Assembly: GCF_013141825.1 (NCBI RefSeq)
Contig: NZ_RZNH01000032.1
Coordinates: 1-64,000, forward strand
Length of the DNA stretch: 64,000 nt
Reading direction: 5' to 3'
Source of the DNA: Marinifilum caeruleilacunae
GTDB taxonomy: Bacteria > Bacteroidota > Bacteroidia > Bacteroidales > Marinifilaceae
This document shows, piece by piece, positions 25,480 through 33,717 of this stretch. Within the stretch, counting starts at the first letter, position 1. Every line of letters begins with the position of its first letter. Position numbers and translations under genes: made by a program. The notes beneath the pieces were generated by a model. The model saw nothing but the letters and a program-made list of their open reading frames with translations, did not search any database and had not been told where the DNA came from.

Positions 25480-26934
25480 CTAGTCTTCAAGGCTTTCAAT
25501 TAAAGCCGCAAGATTCTTTTCGTATAATTTGCTTCCTGTTTTCGGATCGAAGTTTGAACTCGGACCAGCAATACAACCTCCTTCGCAGGCCATTACCTCA
25601 ACAAAGTTTCCACTTGTTTTGCCAGTTTTACCAAAAGCTTTTAGCATTTTGATTTTCTTCTTATCCAAACCGTTCACAATTACAGGCTTGATATTCACGT
25701 AAGGTTTCACCTCAAGAACCGATTGAGCTACACCACCGCTGGCAGCATATCCGCGTCCGTGGTTATGAATACTGCGGTCGAGTTCTAATGGTTGTTCTTT
25801 GCTAATTTCAATTTTCCAGCCATTGAATAGTGCCGACAGCTCTTCGAATGTCATCACATAATCAACATTTGGATCTTTCATCCCTTCGCGACGTTTGGCA
25901 ATACAAGGACCGATAAACACAATTTTTGCATTCGGATATTTTTCGCGTGCAATTTCTGCAGCGTAATACATCGGACTCTTGGTATGAGAAACATACTTTT
26001 GAATTTCAGGAACGTGTTTTTCTGTTGCCGAAACATAGGCCGGACAGCATGATGTAGTCATGAATGGAGCCTTGTCTTCTAAACGCTCCAAGAGTTCATC
26101 AGCTTCTCTTTCTGTGGTTACATTTGCACCTTTTGCCACTTCCATTACATCAGTAAAACCAAGTTGTTTTACCGCTCCCAATACAGTATCGGTGGTCGAT
26201 TTAAACTGACCGATTACAGCCGGAGCAACAATGGCAATGGTTTCTGTTTCTTCTTCCTTAATCGATTTCATTACATCCACAATTTGTGAATTCTCCATAA
26301 TCGATCCGAAAGGACAAGCCGTAATACACTTACCACAATCGATACACTTCTCTTCGTTAATTTGCTCGATGCCATATTCATCTTTCGAGATTGCACCAAC
26401 TGGGCAGGCATTTTCGCATGGAACAGGCATAAATATGATAGAGTGGTACGGACAAACGTTCATACAGATACCACAGTTGATACATGTTTTTGGATCGATT
26501 TGTGCCTGTCCGTTAGCATTCCAGCTAATGGCATTTTTCGGACAGTTCATCATGCACGGATGTGCCACACAACCCTTACAAAGGTTGGTTACAATGTATG
26601 AATTCTTTACACAGGAGGTACAAGCTTCATCAACAACAGTTAAAATTTTGTTGATCGGATCTTTTCTCTCTAATGCTTCATCAGCATAGTCGGCAAGCGT
26701 TTTCAACTCATCGCGATCTTCTTCCAAATCAAATCCCAAAAGTGGAATTAATTTCTCTTTTATGATAACCCGCTCCTTGAACACACAACACCTGTCAAGA
26801 TCTTGTTTTCTGCGAGGTGCCATTTCAAGAGGAATTCGGTCAAGTCCTTCTTTAAATTTTCCTTCATTAAAAAGCTCTGCCATCCTCGATAGCAGATCCC
26901 TTCTGATAATCATCGTATTATCAACGTAGGCCAT
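25480..26934 (-). CDS. [FeFe]-hydrogenase-like protein with multiple 4Fe-4S clusters
   Basis: A 484-residue cytoplasmic protein that would evolve or oxidise H2, or act as a redox sensor. Cysteine groups for several 4Fe-4S clusters stand at 119-131 (CKGC...CMMNCP), 151-161 (CINCGICMNVCP), 173/177 and 197-207 (CIDCGKCITACP). The H-cluster region keeps all expected cysteines: TSCCP (C296, C297), GPCIAK (C344) and MACEGGCIAG (C450, C454). The surroundings differ from the classic group A enzyme: TSCCPAY instead of TSCCPxW, GPC instead of MPC, and GP instead of GGG after the last cysteine. This resembles group B-type monomeric enzymes. No maturase genes (hydE, hydF, hydG) are near, so maturation must be encoded elsewhere if the protein is an active hydrogenase. 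It stands alone, opposite to its neighbours. Confidence 0.88.
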   Translation of the reverse strand: MAYVDNTMIIRRDLLSRMAELFNEGKFKEGLDRIPLEMAPRRKQDLDRCCVFKERVIIKEKLIPLLGFDLEEDRDELKTLADYADEALERKDPINKILTVVDEACTSCVKNSYIVTNLCKGCVAHPCMMNCPKNAISWNANGQAQIDPKTCINCGICMNVCPYHSIIFMPVPCENACPVGAISKDEYGIEQINEEKCIDCGKCITACPFGSIMENSQIVDVMKSIKEEETETIAIVAPAVIGQFKSTTDTVLGAVKQLGFTDVMEVAKGANVTTEREADELLERLEDKAPFMTTSCCPAYVSATEKHVPEIQKYVSHTKSPMYYAAEIAREKYPNAKIVFIGPCIAKRREGMKDPNVDYVMTFEELSALFNGWKIEISKEQPLELDRSIHNHGRGYAASGGVAQSVLEVKPYVNIKPVIVNGLDKKKIKMLKAFGKTGKTSGNFVEVMACEGGCIAGPSSNFDPKTGSKLYEKNLAALIESLED

Positions 26935-26977
26935 TTTGGTAGTATAATTATAAATAGTTTGTTAGCGTAACTGCCGC

Positions 26978-26985
26978 CAAAATTA
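26978..26985 (-). promoter_or_regulatory. Possible -7 element of the hydrogenase gene
   Basis: On the minus strand the sequence is TAATTTTG, matching the Bacteroidota -7 consensus TAnnTTTG, about 44 bases before the ATG at 26934. No clear -33 TTTG was found at the right distance, so confidence is low. Confidence 0.35.
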
Positions 26986-27039
26986 GATATTATGTAGTGT
27001 CTATGAAGTGCTGTTTAACATGAATAGGTTGTACAACAG

Positions 27040-27069
27040 CAAAAAAAAGCCCGGAAAGGATTCCGAGCT
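27040..27069 (-). terminator. Rho-independent terminator of the CCA-adding enzyme gene
   Basis: On the minus strand AGCTCGGAA pairs with TTCCGGGCT (one G-U pair) around a 4-base loop, followed by eight T. The stem begins within the stop codon region of the gene at 27068-28489. Confidence 0.8.
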
Positions 27070-28489
27070 ATTTGTTCTTTTTATTGATTACTGGAGTCAA
27101 TCCCAGTTCTTTTCCTTTTTCGATCATAAATTGGTAGGCTGCCTCTCTTTCGTTTGGAATTACTCCATCGAGAATGGCATCTTTTATGGCCAGTTTAATG
27201 TCGCCAATGGTTTTACAAGGCGATAAATTAAAGGTATCGATAATTTCTTGTCCATCAATTGGTGGCTGAAAGTTTCGAACAGCATCTTTCTCTTCCACCT
27301 CTTTTAGTTTTCTGCGTACCAGTTGGAAATTATCCAGGAAGCGTTTTACTTTTTCTTCATTCTTGGAAGTAATATCTGCTTCGCAAAGTTTCATGAGCTC
27401 ATCAATATCATCCCCGGCATCGAAAAGCAATCGGCGCACAGCCGAATCGGTTACCTCTTCCTGTGCCAATACAATTGGGCGCATGTGCAATAGTACCATT
27501 TTCTGAACAAACTTCATTTTCTCGTTCAATGGCAGTTTCATATTCTTGAAAATACGAGGTACCATTTTCTCTCCTACAAAGTTGTGTGCATGAAATGTCC
27601 AGCCAATTCCTTTTATAAATTTCTTGGTATTTGGTTTTGCGATATCGTGCAAAAGTGCCGACCATCGCAGCCAAAGGTTATCAGAGTGTGGAACCAGTTG
27701 ATCTAAAACCTCAAGAGTATGGTAAAAATTATCTTTGTGACTGATTCCATTTCTGGTTTCGCGTCCTTTTAGTTTATGAAATTCAGGGAATATGATTTGC
27801 AATAATCCACTTTCATCTAACAGTTTAAAACCTATAGATGGCTTTTTAGACATTACAATCTTATTCAATTCCTCAATAATGCGTTCTTTCGAAATGATAT
27901 GGATTCGCTCCTTATTCTCTTTAATGGCTTCGAAAGTCACATCCGAAATCTTAAAGTTCAACTGGGTGGCAAATCGAATGGCACGCATCATTCTTAACGG
28001 ATCATCCGAAAAAGTAATCATAGGATCCATAGGTGTTTTAATGATTTTGTTGTTCAAATCATCAATCCCTCCGAAAGGATCTAAAAGCTCTCCAAAATTG
28101 TCTTTGTGAAGACTTAAAGCAAGTGCATTAATGGTAAAATCTCTTCGCTTCTGGTCGTCTTCCAAACTGCCATTTTCAACAATTGGTTTTCTCGAATTTC
28201 TGTTGTACGATTCTTTTCTGGCTCCTACAAACTCAATTTCAAGATCCTTAAACTTGAGCATGGCAGTTCCAAAATTTTTAAATATCGATACTTTAGGATT
28301 GCCAGCCTTGGCAGCTACTTTTTGAGCCAATTCAATGCCACTTCCAATCACAACAACATCAATATCCTTCGATTCGCGTTTTAAAAATATATCTCTAACA
28401 AAGCCTCCAATTACATAGCTTTCAAGATTTTCTGTGCTTACAATATCAGAGATAATTGAAAATATAGGATGTTTTAAATGTTCTTTCAC
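27068..28489 (-). CDS. cca: CCA tRNA nucleotidyltransferase with HD domain
   Basis: A 473-residue enzyme that adds or repairs the CCA end of tRNAs. The class II nucleotidyltransferase head has YVIGGFVRD (about 25-33), the metal-binding pair KDIDVVV, the motif RRDFTINALAL, and the nucleotide-selecting DPLRMMRAIRFA. An HD phosphohydrolase domain follows in the second half (SALLHDIAKP, about 285-294). The length and domain order agree with Bacteroidota versions. The gene is monocistronic: a terminator follows and a structured leader precedes it. The CCA (rather than poly-A) assignment rests on family usage, because motif reading alone cannot separate CCA-adding from related poly(A) polymerases completely. 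Confidence 0.92.
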   Translation of the reverse strand: MKEHLKHPIFSIISDIVSTENLESYVIGGFVRDIFLKRESKDIDVVVIGSGIELAQKVAAKAGNPKVSIFKNFGTAMLKFKDLEIEFVGARKESYNRNSRKPIVENGSLEDDQKRRDFTINALALSLHKDNFGELLDPFGGIDDLNNKIIKTPMDPMITFSDDPLRMMRAIRFATQLNFKISDVTFEAIKENKERIHIISKERIIEELNKIVMSKKPSIGFKLLDESGLLQIIFPEFHKLKGRETRNGISHKDNFYHTLEVLDQLVPHSDNLWLRWSALLHDIAKPNTKKFIKGIGWTFHAHNFVGEKMVPRIFKNMKLPLNEKMKFVQKMVLLHMRPIVLAQEEVTDSAVRRLLFDAGDDIDELMKLCEADITSKNEEKVKRFLDNFQLVRRKLKEVEEKDAVRNFQPPIDGQEIIDTFNLSPCKTIGDIKLAIKDAILDGVIPNEREAAYQFMIEKGKELGLTPVINKKNK

Positions 28490-28506
28490 TTCTTATTTAA
28501 TCAGGT

Positions 28507-28557
28507 AACCTGATATCAGGTTGTTACTATATGAAGGTCGGTGCATGACAGACCGAC
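28507..28557 (-). promoter_or_regulatory. Two palindromes in the leader of the CCA-adding enzyme gene
   Basis: AACCTGATATCAGGTT (28507-28522) is a perfect 16-bp palindrome, and GTCGGT...ACCGAC (28537-28557) forms a second hairpin with a 9-base loop. Both lie between the ATG at 28489 and a possible -7 element (TAATTTTG on the minus strand, 28573-28580). They may be operators or 5' UTR hairpins. Confidence 0.4.
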
Positions 28558-28653
28558 TGTTTAATTTGCTGACAAAATTACAATTAATTAAGGGGATTAT
28601 GAAAATTCAGAGAAAAATAGACTTTGGTATACTAATTGTCAAATAAAAATGTA

Positions 28654-28661
28654 TAGATTTG
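28654..28661 (+). promoter_or_regulatory. Promoter -7 element upstream of the first thioredoxin gene
   Basis: TAGATTTG matches TAnnTTTG and lies 38 bases before the ATG at 28700. A TTTG at 28623-28626 could be the -33 element, but the 27-base spacer is longer than usual. Confidence 0.45.
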
Positions 28662-28699
28662 TAGATATATAAAGTAGTAAATTAATTTAGGTGTTAGTT

Positions 28700-29062
28700 A
28701 TGGTAGAACATTTAACGAAAGAAACGTTTAAAGAGAAAGTATTTGATTTCGAAAATAATAAAGATTGGAAATTTGAAGGCTCAAAACCATGTTTGGTTGA
28801 TTTTTATGCCGACTGGTGTGGACCTTGTAAAATGGTAGCTCCAATTTTAGAAGAGTTGAAGGCAGAGTATGGCGATGCTCTTGATATTTATAAAATCGAT
28901 ACTGAGAAAGAACAGGAATTGTCTGCCATGTTTGGAATCCAAAGTATTCCTTCATTGTTGTTTATTCCGCAGGATGGTCAGCCACAAATGGCCCAGGGAG
29001 CTCTTTCAAAAGAGAATTTTAAGCAAGCTTTTGCCGAAGTTCTAAAGGTTGAGGCCAAATAA
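28700..29062 (+). CDS. Cytosolic thioredoxin
   Basis: A 120-residue thioredoxin-fold protein without a signal peptide. The active site is WCGPC, in DFYADWCGPCKMVAP, and the cis-proline loop reads IQSIPSLLF. The ATG at 28700 was preferred to the GTG at 28691 because the paralogue downstream aligns from this point (HLTKETFKEKVFD against HLNDDTFKEKVFD). It would reduce disulfides in the cytosol using thioredoxin reductase. Compared with standard thioredoxins it carries an N-terminal extension of about 15 residues, shared with the exported paralogue, with the sequence DWKFEG just before the first core strand. The next gene, 140 bases downstream, is a secreted copy. Confidence 0.88.
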   Translation: MVEHLTKETFKEKVFDFENNKDWKFEGSKPCLVDFYADWCGPCKMVAPILEELKAEYGDALDIYKIDTEKEQELSAMFGIQSIPSLLFIPQDGQPQMAQGALSKENFKQAFAEVLKVEAK

Positions 29063-29202
29063 TTACTATTACATTCCGAAAAAGTTAAATACTTATTAAT
29101 GGTCGTTGAGCCGACACAACTTATGGAAAATCATTATTAGCTTTAAAGCGATAATGAAATCAGAAAAAAACAGAGGTGTTTACACCCGATAAGGAAAAAA
29201 AC

Positions 29203-29643
29203 ATGAAGAAGATATTAATGATATTGTTGGTAGCATTTATTGGTGCCAATAGTTTTGCTCAATCGAAATCGGAAGCAAAAATCATCCATTTGAATGACGA
29301 TACTTTTAAAGAAAAGGTATTTGATTACGAGAAGGGTGGAGATTGGAAATTTGAAGGAGATAAACCGGTAATTGTTGATTTTTATGCAGACTGGTGTGGA
29401 CCATGCAAACGCATTGCTCCAGTATTAAAGGAATTGCAGAAAGAATATGGCGATGCCATTCAAATTTATAAAGTGGATACAGATGATTCGCCATTGGTTT
29501 CGAGAGCCTTTGGAATTAGAAGCATTCCATCATTACTGTTTGTGCCCATGAAAGGGAAACCAACCATGGCACAGGGCGCTTTGCCAAAAGCCAAATTTGT
29601 AGAGGCAATTAATGATGTTTTAGGAGTAAAAGCTCCTAATTAA
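29203..29643 (+). CDS. Exported thioredoxin-like protein
   Basis: A 146-residue thioredoxin with a signal peptide (MKKILMILLVAFIGANSFAQ), so it acts in the periplasm or outer cell envelope. The active site is WCGPC in DFYADWCGPCKRIAP and the cis-proline loop is IRSIPSLLF. The start at the ATG 29203 was chosen over an upstream GTG (29176) because it begins the signal peptide directly. It closely matches the cytosolic paralogue just upstream, which points to a tandem duplication followed by gain of a signal peptide. A periplasmic partner for reduction or oxidation (for example a DsbD-like protein) is not in the window. Confidence 0.88.
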   Translation: MKKILMILLVAFIGANSFAQSKSEAKIIHLNDDTFKEKVFDYEKGGDWKFEGDKPVIVDFYADWCGPCKRIAPVLKELQKEYGDAIQIYKVDTDDSPLVSRAFGIRSIPSLLFVPMKGKPTMAQGALPKAKFVEAINDVLGVKAPN

Positions 29644-29684
29644 TAGGATATTAGTTAGAATAGTTTTAATAGTTTAGGTTTAAG

Positions 29685-29711
29685 GAGTCGGCTTTTAGTC
29701 GGCTCTTTTTT
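29685..29711 (+). terminator. Terminator after the thioredoxin genes
   Basis: GAGTCGGC (29685-29692) pairs with GTCGGCTC (29698-29705) with two G-U pairs, followed by a T run. It overlaps the -33 element of the thiamine operon promoter. Confidence 0.75.
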
Positions 29712-29739
29712 GTTTTTGCTAGTTTTCAGATTATCTTTG
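29709..29739 (+). promoter_or_regulatory. Bacteroidota-type promoter of the thiamine salvage operon
   Basis: TTTG (29709-29712), a 19-base spacer and TATCTTTG (29732-29739) give a near-perfect match to the -33/-7 consensus (TTTG, TAnnTTTG). The predicted start lies near 29745, at the beginning of the TPP riboswitch. Confidence 0.7.
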
Positions 29740-29741
29740 CG

Positions 29742-29826
29742 GCAATCACAGTGGGGTGCCTTTCGAAACGGGCTGAGATCATACCCTTACACCTGATCCG
29801 GGTAATGCCGGCGTAGGAAAAATTGC
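29742..29826 (+). promoter_or_regulatory. TPP riboswitch (THI element)
   Basis: The conserved TPP aptamer core is present in order: GGGGTGCC (29753-29760), GGGCTGAGATCATACCC (29770-29786), ACCTGATCCGGGTAATGCC, then GGCGTAGGAAA. A closing P1 helix can form from GCAAT (29742-29746) and ATTGC (29822-29826). It precedes the outer-membrane receptor gene by about 75 bases and lowers expression of the operon when thiamine pyrophosphate is plentiful. No clear terminator stem follows, so translational control is more likely than transcription termination. Confidence 0.95.
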
Positions 29827-29900
29827 GAGCTAACTTTTCGCCAACCTGATCTTATAAATACCTCATTGCAATATTTTATTAACGTTTTAATTTATACACA

Positions 29901-32360
29901 ATGTTTAAGCAAATGAACTCTGTTTTGCGCAGAGCTACTCTGTTAATTGTATTGCAATTTGTATGCTTTGTTGGTTTTTCTCAATTCAGTCTGAAAGGGA
30001 AAGTAACCGATAACAGTGGAAATGCTCTTCCGGGCGCAGCAATTGCAGTAAAAGGAACCTATTTAGGTACTGTTACAAATTCGTATGGAGAATATCAATT
30101 CAAAAATTTAAAAGCTGGCGATTACCAGTTGATTATCTCTTTTTTGGGGTATAAATCCATCGAAAAATCGATTGAACTAAAAGATTCGCAAGTTTTAGAT
30201 TTTGAATTATCACCTTCGGCCATATTGGCAGATGAGGTACTAGTGGCTGCAACCAGGGCAGGAAGTAAAACTCCGGTGGCAGTTACCAATGTAAAGAAAG
30301 AAGAAATTGCTTCTAAAAATATGGGAAGGGATATTCCGGTAATATTATCATCGACTCCTTCTTTTGTTAGCACAACAGATGCTGGTGCGGGTGTTGGATA
30401 TACAGGTTTTAGAGTGAGAGGAACCGATGCCAACAGAATTAATGTTACTATTGATGGAATTCCATTGAACGACTCCGAATCTCATGGTGTTTTTTGGGTG
30501 AATATGCCCGATTTTGCTTCATCGGTTGAAGACATTCAGATTCAAAGAGGGGTTGGTACATCTACCAACGGTGCAGCAGCATTCGGAGCAACAATTAATC
30601 TGCAAACTTCTAAAGTTTCTGAAGAAGCTTATGCTGAGCTTGCAAGTTCGGCAGGATCATTCAAAACTTTTAAGAATACCTTGAAGTTTGGTACCGGACT
30701 TAAAAATGGTTTTGCTTTTGATGCCCGTTTGTCAAAAATTACTTCTGATGGATTTATTGATAGAGCTGAATCGGATCTGCAATCGATATTTTTATCGGGA
30801 GGTTATTATGGTGAGAAAACAAGTATTAAAGCCAACTTCTTTACAGGAAAAGAGCAAACCTACCAGGCGTGGAATGGTGTTCCAAGCGTTCGTTTAAACA
30901 ATGATGAAGAGGGAATGCAACGTTATGCTGACCACTGGTTGGTGAGTCAGGATATCGTGGATCATATGAAAGCTTCTGACAGCAGAACTTACAATCAGTA
31001 TACCTACGAAAACGAAACTGACAACTATTGGCAAAAGCACAGTCAATTGTTTTTAACCCACCTTTTATCAGAAAAAACAAAACTGAATATCGGTTTACAT
31101 TATACACACGGAGAAGGCTACTACGAACAATACAAGCCAGAAGACAAGCTGAGTAAATACGGCTTGGATCCAATTGTAATAGGCGGAGAAACGATTGATC
31201 GAACAGATGTGATTAGAAGGAAATGGTTGAATAACGATTTTTATGGAGCGGTATTTTCTATCAGTCATTCTACCTCAACTTTAAATGTTGTTTGGGGTGG
31301 AGCCTGGAACAAGTATGATGGTGATCATTACGGAAGAATCCGCTGGATGAAAAATGCGGGTGATGCTTTTATCGATCACGAGTATTATTTCAATAACGGA
31401 ACTAAAAAGGATTACAACACCTATGTAAAAACCAATTTAAGTTTATCCGATGTGTTTAGCGTTTATGCAGACCTGCAACTTAGAGGAATTGATTATAAAA
31501 TTAAAGGAGTTGATGATGATTTTAGAGATTTAACGCAAGATCATGATTTCTTATTTTTTAATCCGAAAGCAGGATTGAACATCCAATTAAACAACAGTAA
31601 CAGAATATACGGCTCTTTCGCTGTTGCAAACAGAGAGCCGAACAGAAGCAATTATACTGATGCTGAAGTTGGAAAAACTCCAACAAGTGAAAGGTTGTTC
31701 GATTATGAATTTGGATACAAATACACAAGTGCAAAAGCATTTTTCGAAACCAATTTGTATTACATGGATTACAAAGACCAGTTGGTTCTTACCGGTCAAA
31801 TTAATGATGTGGGTAGTGCTATTATGGTGAATGTAGAAGACAGTTATCGAATGGGAATCGAAATTAGCGGGGGAATAAAAATTACCAAAGGATTGGATTG
31901 GTCAGGTAACTTAACCTTAAGTCGCAATAAAATAAAGAATTTTACTGAATATGTTGATGATTGGGATAATGGAGGACAAATTGCGACAGATCTTGGAACT
32001 ACCAATTTGGCCTTTTCACCTGAACTAAGTGCAAATTCGATGTTTACCTACAAGAATTCTGGTTTTATGGCTCAATTAAGTTCACAGTTCGTAGATGACC
32101 AGTATATCGATAATTCTTCTAGCGCAAGTAGAAAATTAGATTCTTATTTTGTATCAAACTTAAACCTGTCATACGAAATTAAATGTAATTTGATTAAGAA
32201 TGTGAAGCTGCATTTGCAGGTAAACAATTTGTTTGATGAAGAATATGAATCGAATGCCTGGATTTATAGCTATGTTTTAGGAGGGCAGCGATACGCAATG
32301 GATGGTTACTTCCCTCAAGCAGGAACAAATTTCCTGGCAGGTGTAACAGTACGATTTTAA
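29901..32360 (+). CDS. TonB-dependent outer-membrane receptor, probably for thiamine
   Basis: An 819-residue receptor that would import thiamine or a precursor across the outer membrane using TonB energy. A signal peptide (about 1-27, ending FVGFS-QFS) precedes a carboxypeptidase-regulatory-like beta-sandwich (GKVTDNSGNALPGAAIAVKG, about 33-115), a plug domain with FRVRGTDANRINVTIDGIP (about 172-190), and a 22-strand barrel with aromatic end YFPQAGTNFLAGVTVRF. The substrate is inferred from the TPP riboswitch just upstream and from the transporter and kinase that follow in the same operon, not from the sequence itself. The ATG at 29901 is followed by a second ATG four codons later, so the exact start is open. 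Confidence 0.88.
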   Translation: MFKQMNSVLRRATLLIVLQFVCFVGFSQFSLKGKVTDNSGNALPGAAIAVKGTYLGTVTNSYGEYQFKNLKAGDYQLIISFLGYKSIEKSIELKDSQVLDFELSPSAILADEVLVAATRAGSKTPVAVTNVKKEEIASKNMGRDIPVILSSTPSFVSTTDAGAGVGYTGFRVRGTDANRINVTIDGIPLNDSESHGVFWVNMPDFASSVEDIQIQRGVGTSTNGAAAFGATINLQTSKVSEEAYAELASSAGSFKTFKNTLKFGTGLKNGFAFDARLSKITSDGFIDRAESDLQSIFLSGGYYGEKTSIKANFFTGKEQTYQAWNGVPSVRLNNDEEGMQRYADHWLVSQDIVDHMKASDSRTYNQYTYENETDNYWQKHSQLFLTHLLSEKTKLNIGLHYTHGEGYYEQYKPEDKLSKYGLDPIVIGGETIDRTDVIRRKWLNNDFYGAVFSISHSTSTLNVVWGGAWNKYDGDHYGRIRWMKNAGDAFIDHEYYFNNGTKKDYNTYVKTNLSLSDVFSVYADLQLRGIDYKIKGVDDDFRDLTQDHDFLFFNPKAGLNIQLNNSNRIYGSFAVANREPNRSNYTDAEVGKTPTSERLFDYEFGYKYTSAKAFFETNLYYMDYKDQLVLTGQINDVGSAIMVNVEDSYRMGIEISGGIKITKGLDWSGNLTLSRNKIKNFTEYVDDWDNGGQIATDLGTTNLAFSPELSANSMFTYKNSGFMAQLSSQFVDDQYIDNSSSASRKLDSYFVSNLNLSYEIKCNLIKNVKLHLQVNNLFDEEYESNAWIYSYVLGGQRYAMDGYFPQAGTNFLAGVTVRF

Positions 32361-32371
32361 TTAATGATATT

Positions 32372-32401
32372 TGTAGAGGCGTAGCATTTTGCGCCTCTAC
32401 A
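32372..32401 (+). repeat. Hairpin between receptor and permease genes
   Basis: TGTAGAGGCG (32372-32381) and CGCCTCTACA (32392-32401) form a perfect 10-bp stem with a 10-base loop. The element resembles a palindromic intergenic repeat I recall from Bacteroidota genomes (GTAGAGGCG...CGCCTCTAC). It lacks a T run, so it probably tunes mRNA stability between the receptor and permease genes rather than ending transcription. Confidence 0.5.
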
Positions 32402-32415
32402 CTCAAAACAAAAGT

Positions 32416-33009
32416 ATGAATTGGATTACCGACAATATTGTTGAAATTATAGGAACCATATCAGGTTTGATATACCTGTACCTGGAAATAAAACAGAACA
32501 AATGGTTGTGGCCCGTGGGATTACTGACTTCGGTAATGTACATCTACGTGTTTTTTGTGGCCAAGCTATATGCCGACATGTCTCTTCAGTTCTACTACGT
32601 ATTTATTAGCATTTACGGATGGATTTTGTGGTCGAGAGGAAAAAGCAAGGAAGATGAATTGCCTGTGACTCGCCTGCAACTAAAATTATCGCTAAAACTT
32701 GCTGCAGCCAGCCTGGCAATTTATGCATTTATCGCTTATATATTGGTGAATTATACCGATGATACGGTTCCATACTGGGATGCATTTACCACAGCATTTA
32801 GTGTTATAGCTACCTGGATGTTGGCCCGCAAAATATTGGAACAATGGCTGGTATGGATTGTGGTAAATTCGGTTTCCCTGGGCATATACATCTATAAAGA
32901 TTTGAATTTTACGGCCATACTTTTCTTTTTCTATACCACCATGGCAGTGGTTGGATACATGCAGTGGAAAAAAGATATGATTCGTTCTCAGGCTATTTCA
33001 GGCAATTAA
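32416..33009 (+). CDS. pnuT: PnuC-family transporter, probably thiamine-specific (PnuT)
   Basis: A 197-residue inner-membrane protein of the PnuC/PnuT family with about seven hydrophobic segments. The family pattern is visible: NIVEIIGTISGLIYLYLEIKQ, then KWLWPVGLLTSVMYIYVFF, then FYYVFISIYGWILW, and WLVWIVVNSVSLGIYIY near the C-terminus. The ATG at 32416 was preferred to the TTG at 32389, which lies inside the hairpin. PnuC carries nicotinamide riboside, but here the TPP riboswitch, the outer-membrane receptor and the following thiamine pyrophosphokinase indicate thiamine. The specificity assignment is contextual. Confidence 0.88.
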   Translation: MNWITDNIVEIIGTISGLIYLYLEIKQNKWLWPVGLLTSVMYIYVFFVAKLYADMSLQFYYVFISIYGWILWSRGKSKEDELPVTRLQLKLSLKLAAASLAIYAFIAYILVNYTDDTVPYWDAFTTAFSVIATWMLARKILEQWLVWIVVNSVSLGIYIYKDLNFTAILFFFYTTMAVVGYMQWKKDMIRSQAISGN

Positions 33010-33047
33010 TTAAATTTACTGGCTCTAATTTTATTTACTGATATCGA

Positions 33048-33665
33048 ATGCAAAAGAAAGCTGTTATACTAGCAAACGGAGCCTTCCCAACTCACGAAAT
33101 TCCTTTAAAAGAGTTGAAAGAATCGAAGCATATTATTTGTTGCGATGGAGCAATTAACAAACTGGAGAAAGAAGCTTTGGAACCATTTGCCATCATTGGT
33201 GATCTAGACTCTCTCGATCCCGAGTTGAAATGGAAGTACAAAGATATCATTCACCATTTCTCGAGCCAGGATACCAACGATTTAACCAAGGCTGTTGATT
33301 GGTGTATTTCTCAGAAATACAATGAAATTATCATTCTTGGAGCAACGGGGCAACGCGATGATCATATGATCGGGAACGTATTTCTTTTGCCTCAGTATGC
33401 CAAAAAAGTAAGAGTTAAGATGCTAACCAGTTACGGGGTGTTTACGCCAATTGTTCGTTCTCGTAACTTCGAAAGTTATACAAGGCAACAGGTTTCCATA
33501 TTTTCTCCAAACAGCGAAACGCTAATCACTACGGCTAATTTACGTTATGCATTAACCAATCAGAAACTGGAACTTTTGTGGCAGGGAACCCTTAACGAAT
33601 CGATGGGAGATAGCTTCAGGATTGAATTTGAAGGTGGCCCATTAATCGTTTATCAGGAATACTAA
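33048..33665 (+). CDS. Thiamine pyrophosphokinase
   Basis: A 205-residue enzyme that phosphorylates imported thiamine to thiamine pyrophosphate in one step and so traps it in the cell. The family motifs are present: ILANGAFP (about 7-14), CDGAINKL (32-39), IGDLDSLDPE (48-57, metal-binding Asp), DTNDLTKAVDW (74-84), GATGQRDDHMIGN (98-110), and the C-terminal thiamine-binding strand region SMGDSFRIEFEGGPLIVY. It is last in the riboswitch-controlled operon, 38 bases after the permease gene. No thiamine biosynthesis gene is in the operon, so this unit is for salvage. A terminator follows. Confidence 0.92.
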   Translation: MQKKAVILANGAFPTHEIPLKELKESKHIICCDGAINKLEKEALEPFAIIGDLDSLDPELKWKYKDIIHHFSSQDTNDLTKAVDWCISQKYNEIIILGATGQRDDHMIGNVFLLPQYAKKVRVKMLTSYGVFTPIVRSRNFESYTRQQVSIFSPNSETLITTANLRYALTNQKLELLWQGTLNESMGDSFRIEFEGGPLIVYQEY

Positions 33666-33681
33666 AACAGAAAATAGATAT

Positions 33682-33717
33682 AAACCTGCTGGCTCTTAAG
33701 AGTTGTCAGGTTTTTTT
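33682..33717 (+). terminator. Terminator of the thiamine salvage operon
   Basis: AAACCTG (33682-33688) pairs with CAGGTTT (33707-33713), enclosing an inner imperfect stem (GGCTCTTAAGAGTT), and is followed by a run of T. It ends the operon. Confidence 0.8.

Noticed and set aside
32389-32415. TTG start for the PnuT gene
   Set aside because: It lies in the right arm of a hairpin and adds residues not typical of the family; the ATG at 32416 begins the first membrane helix directly.
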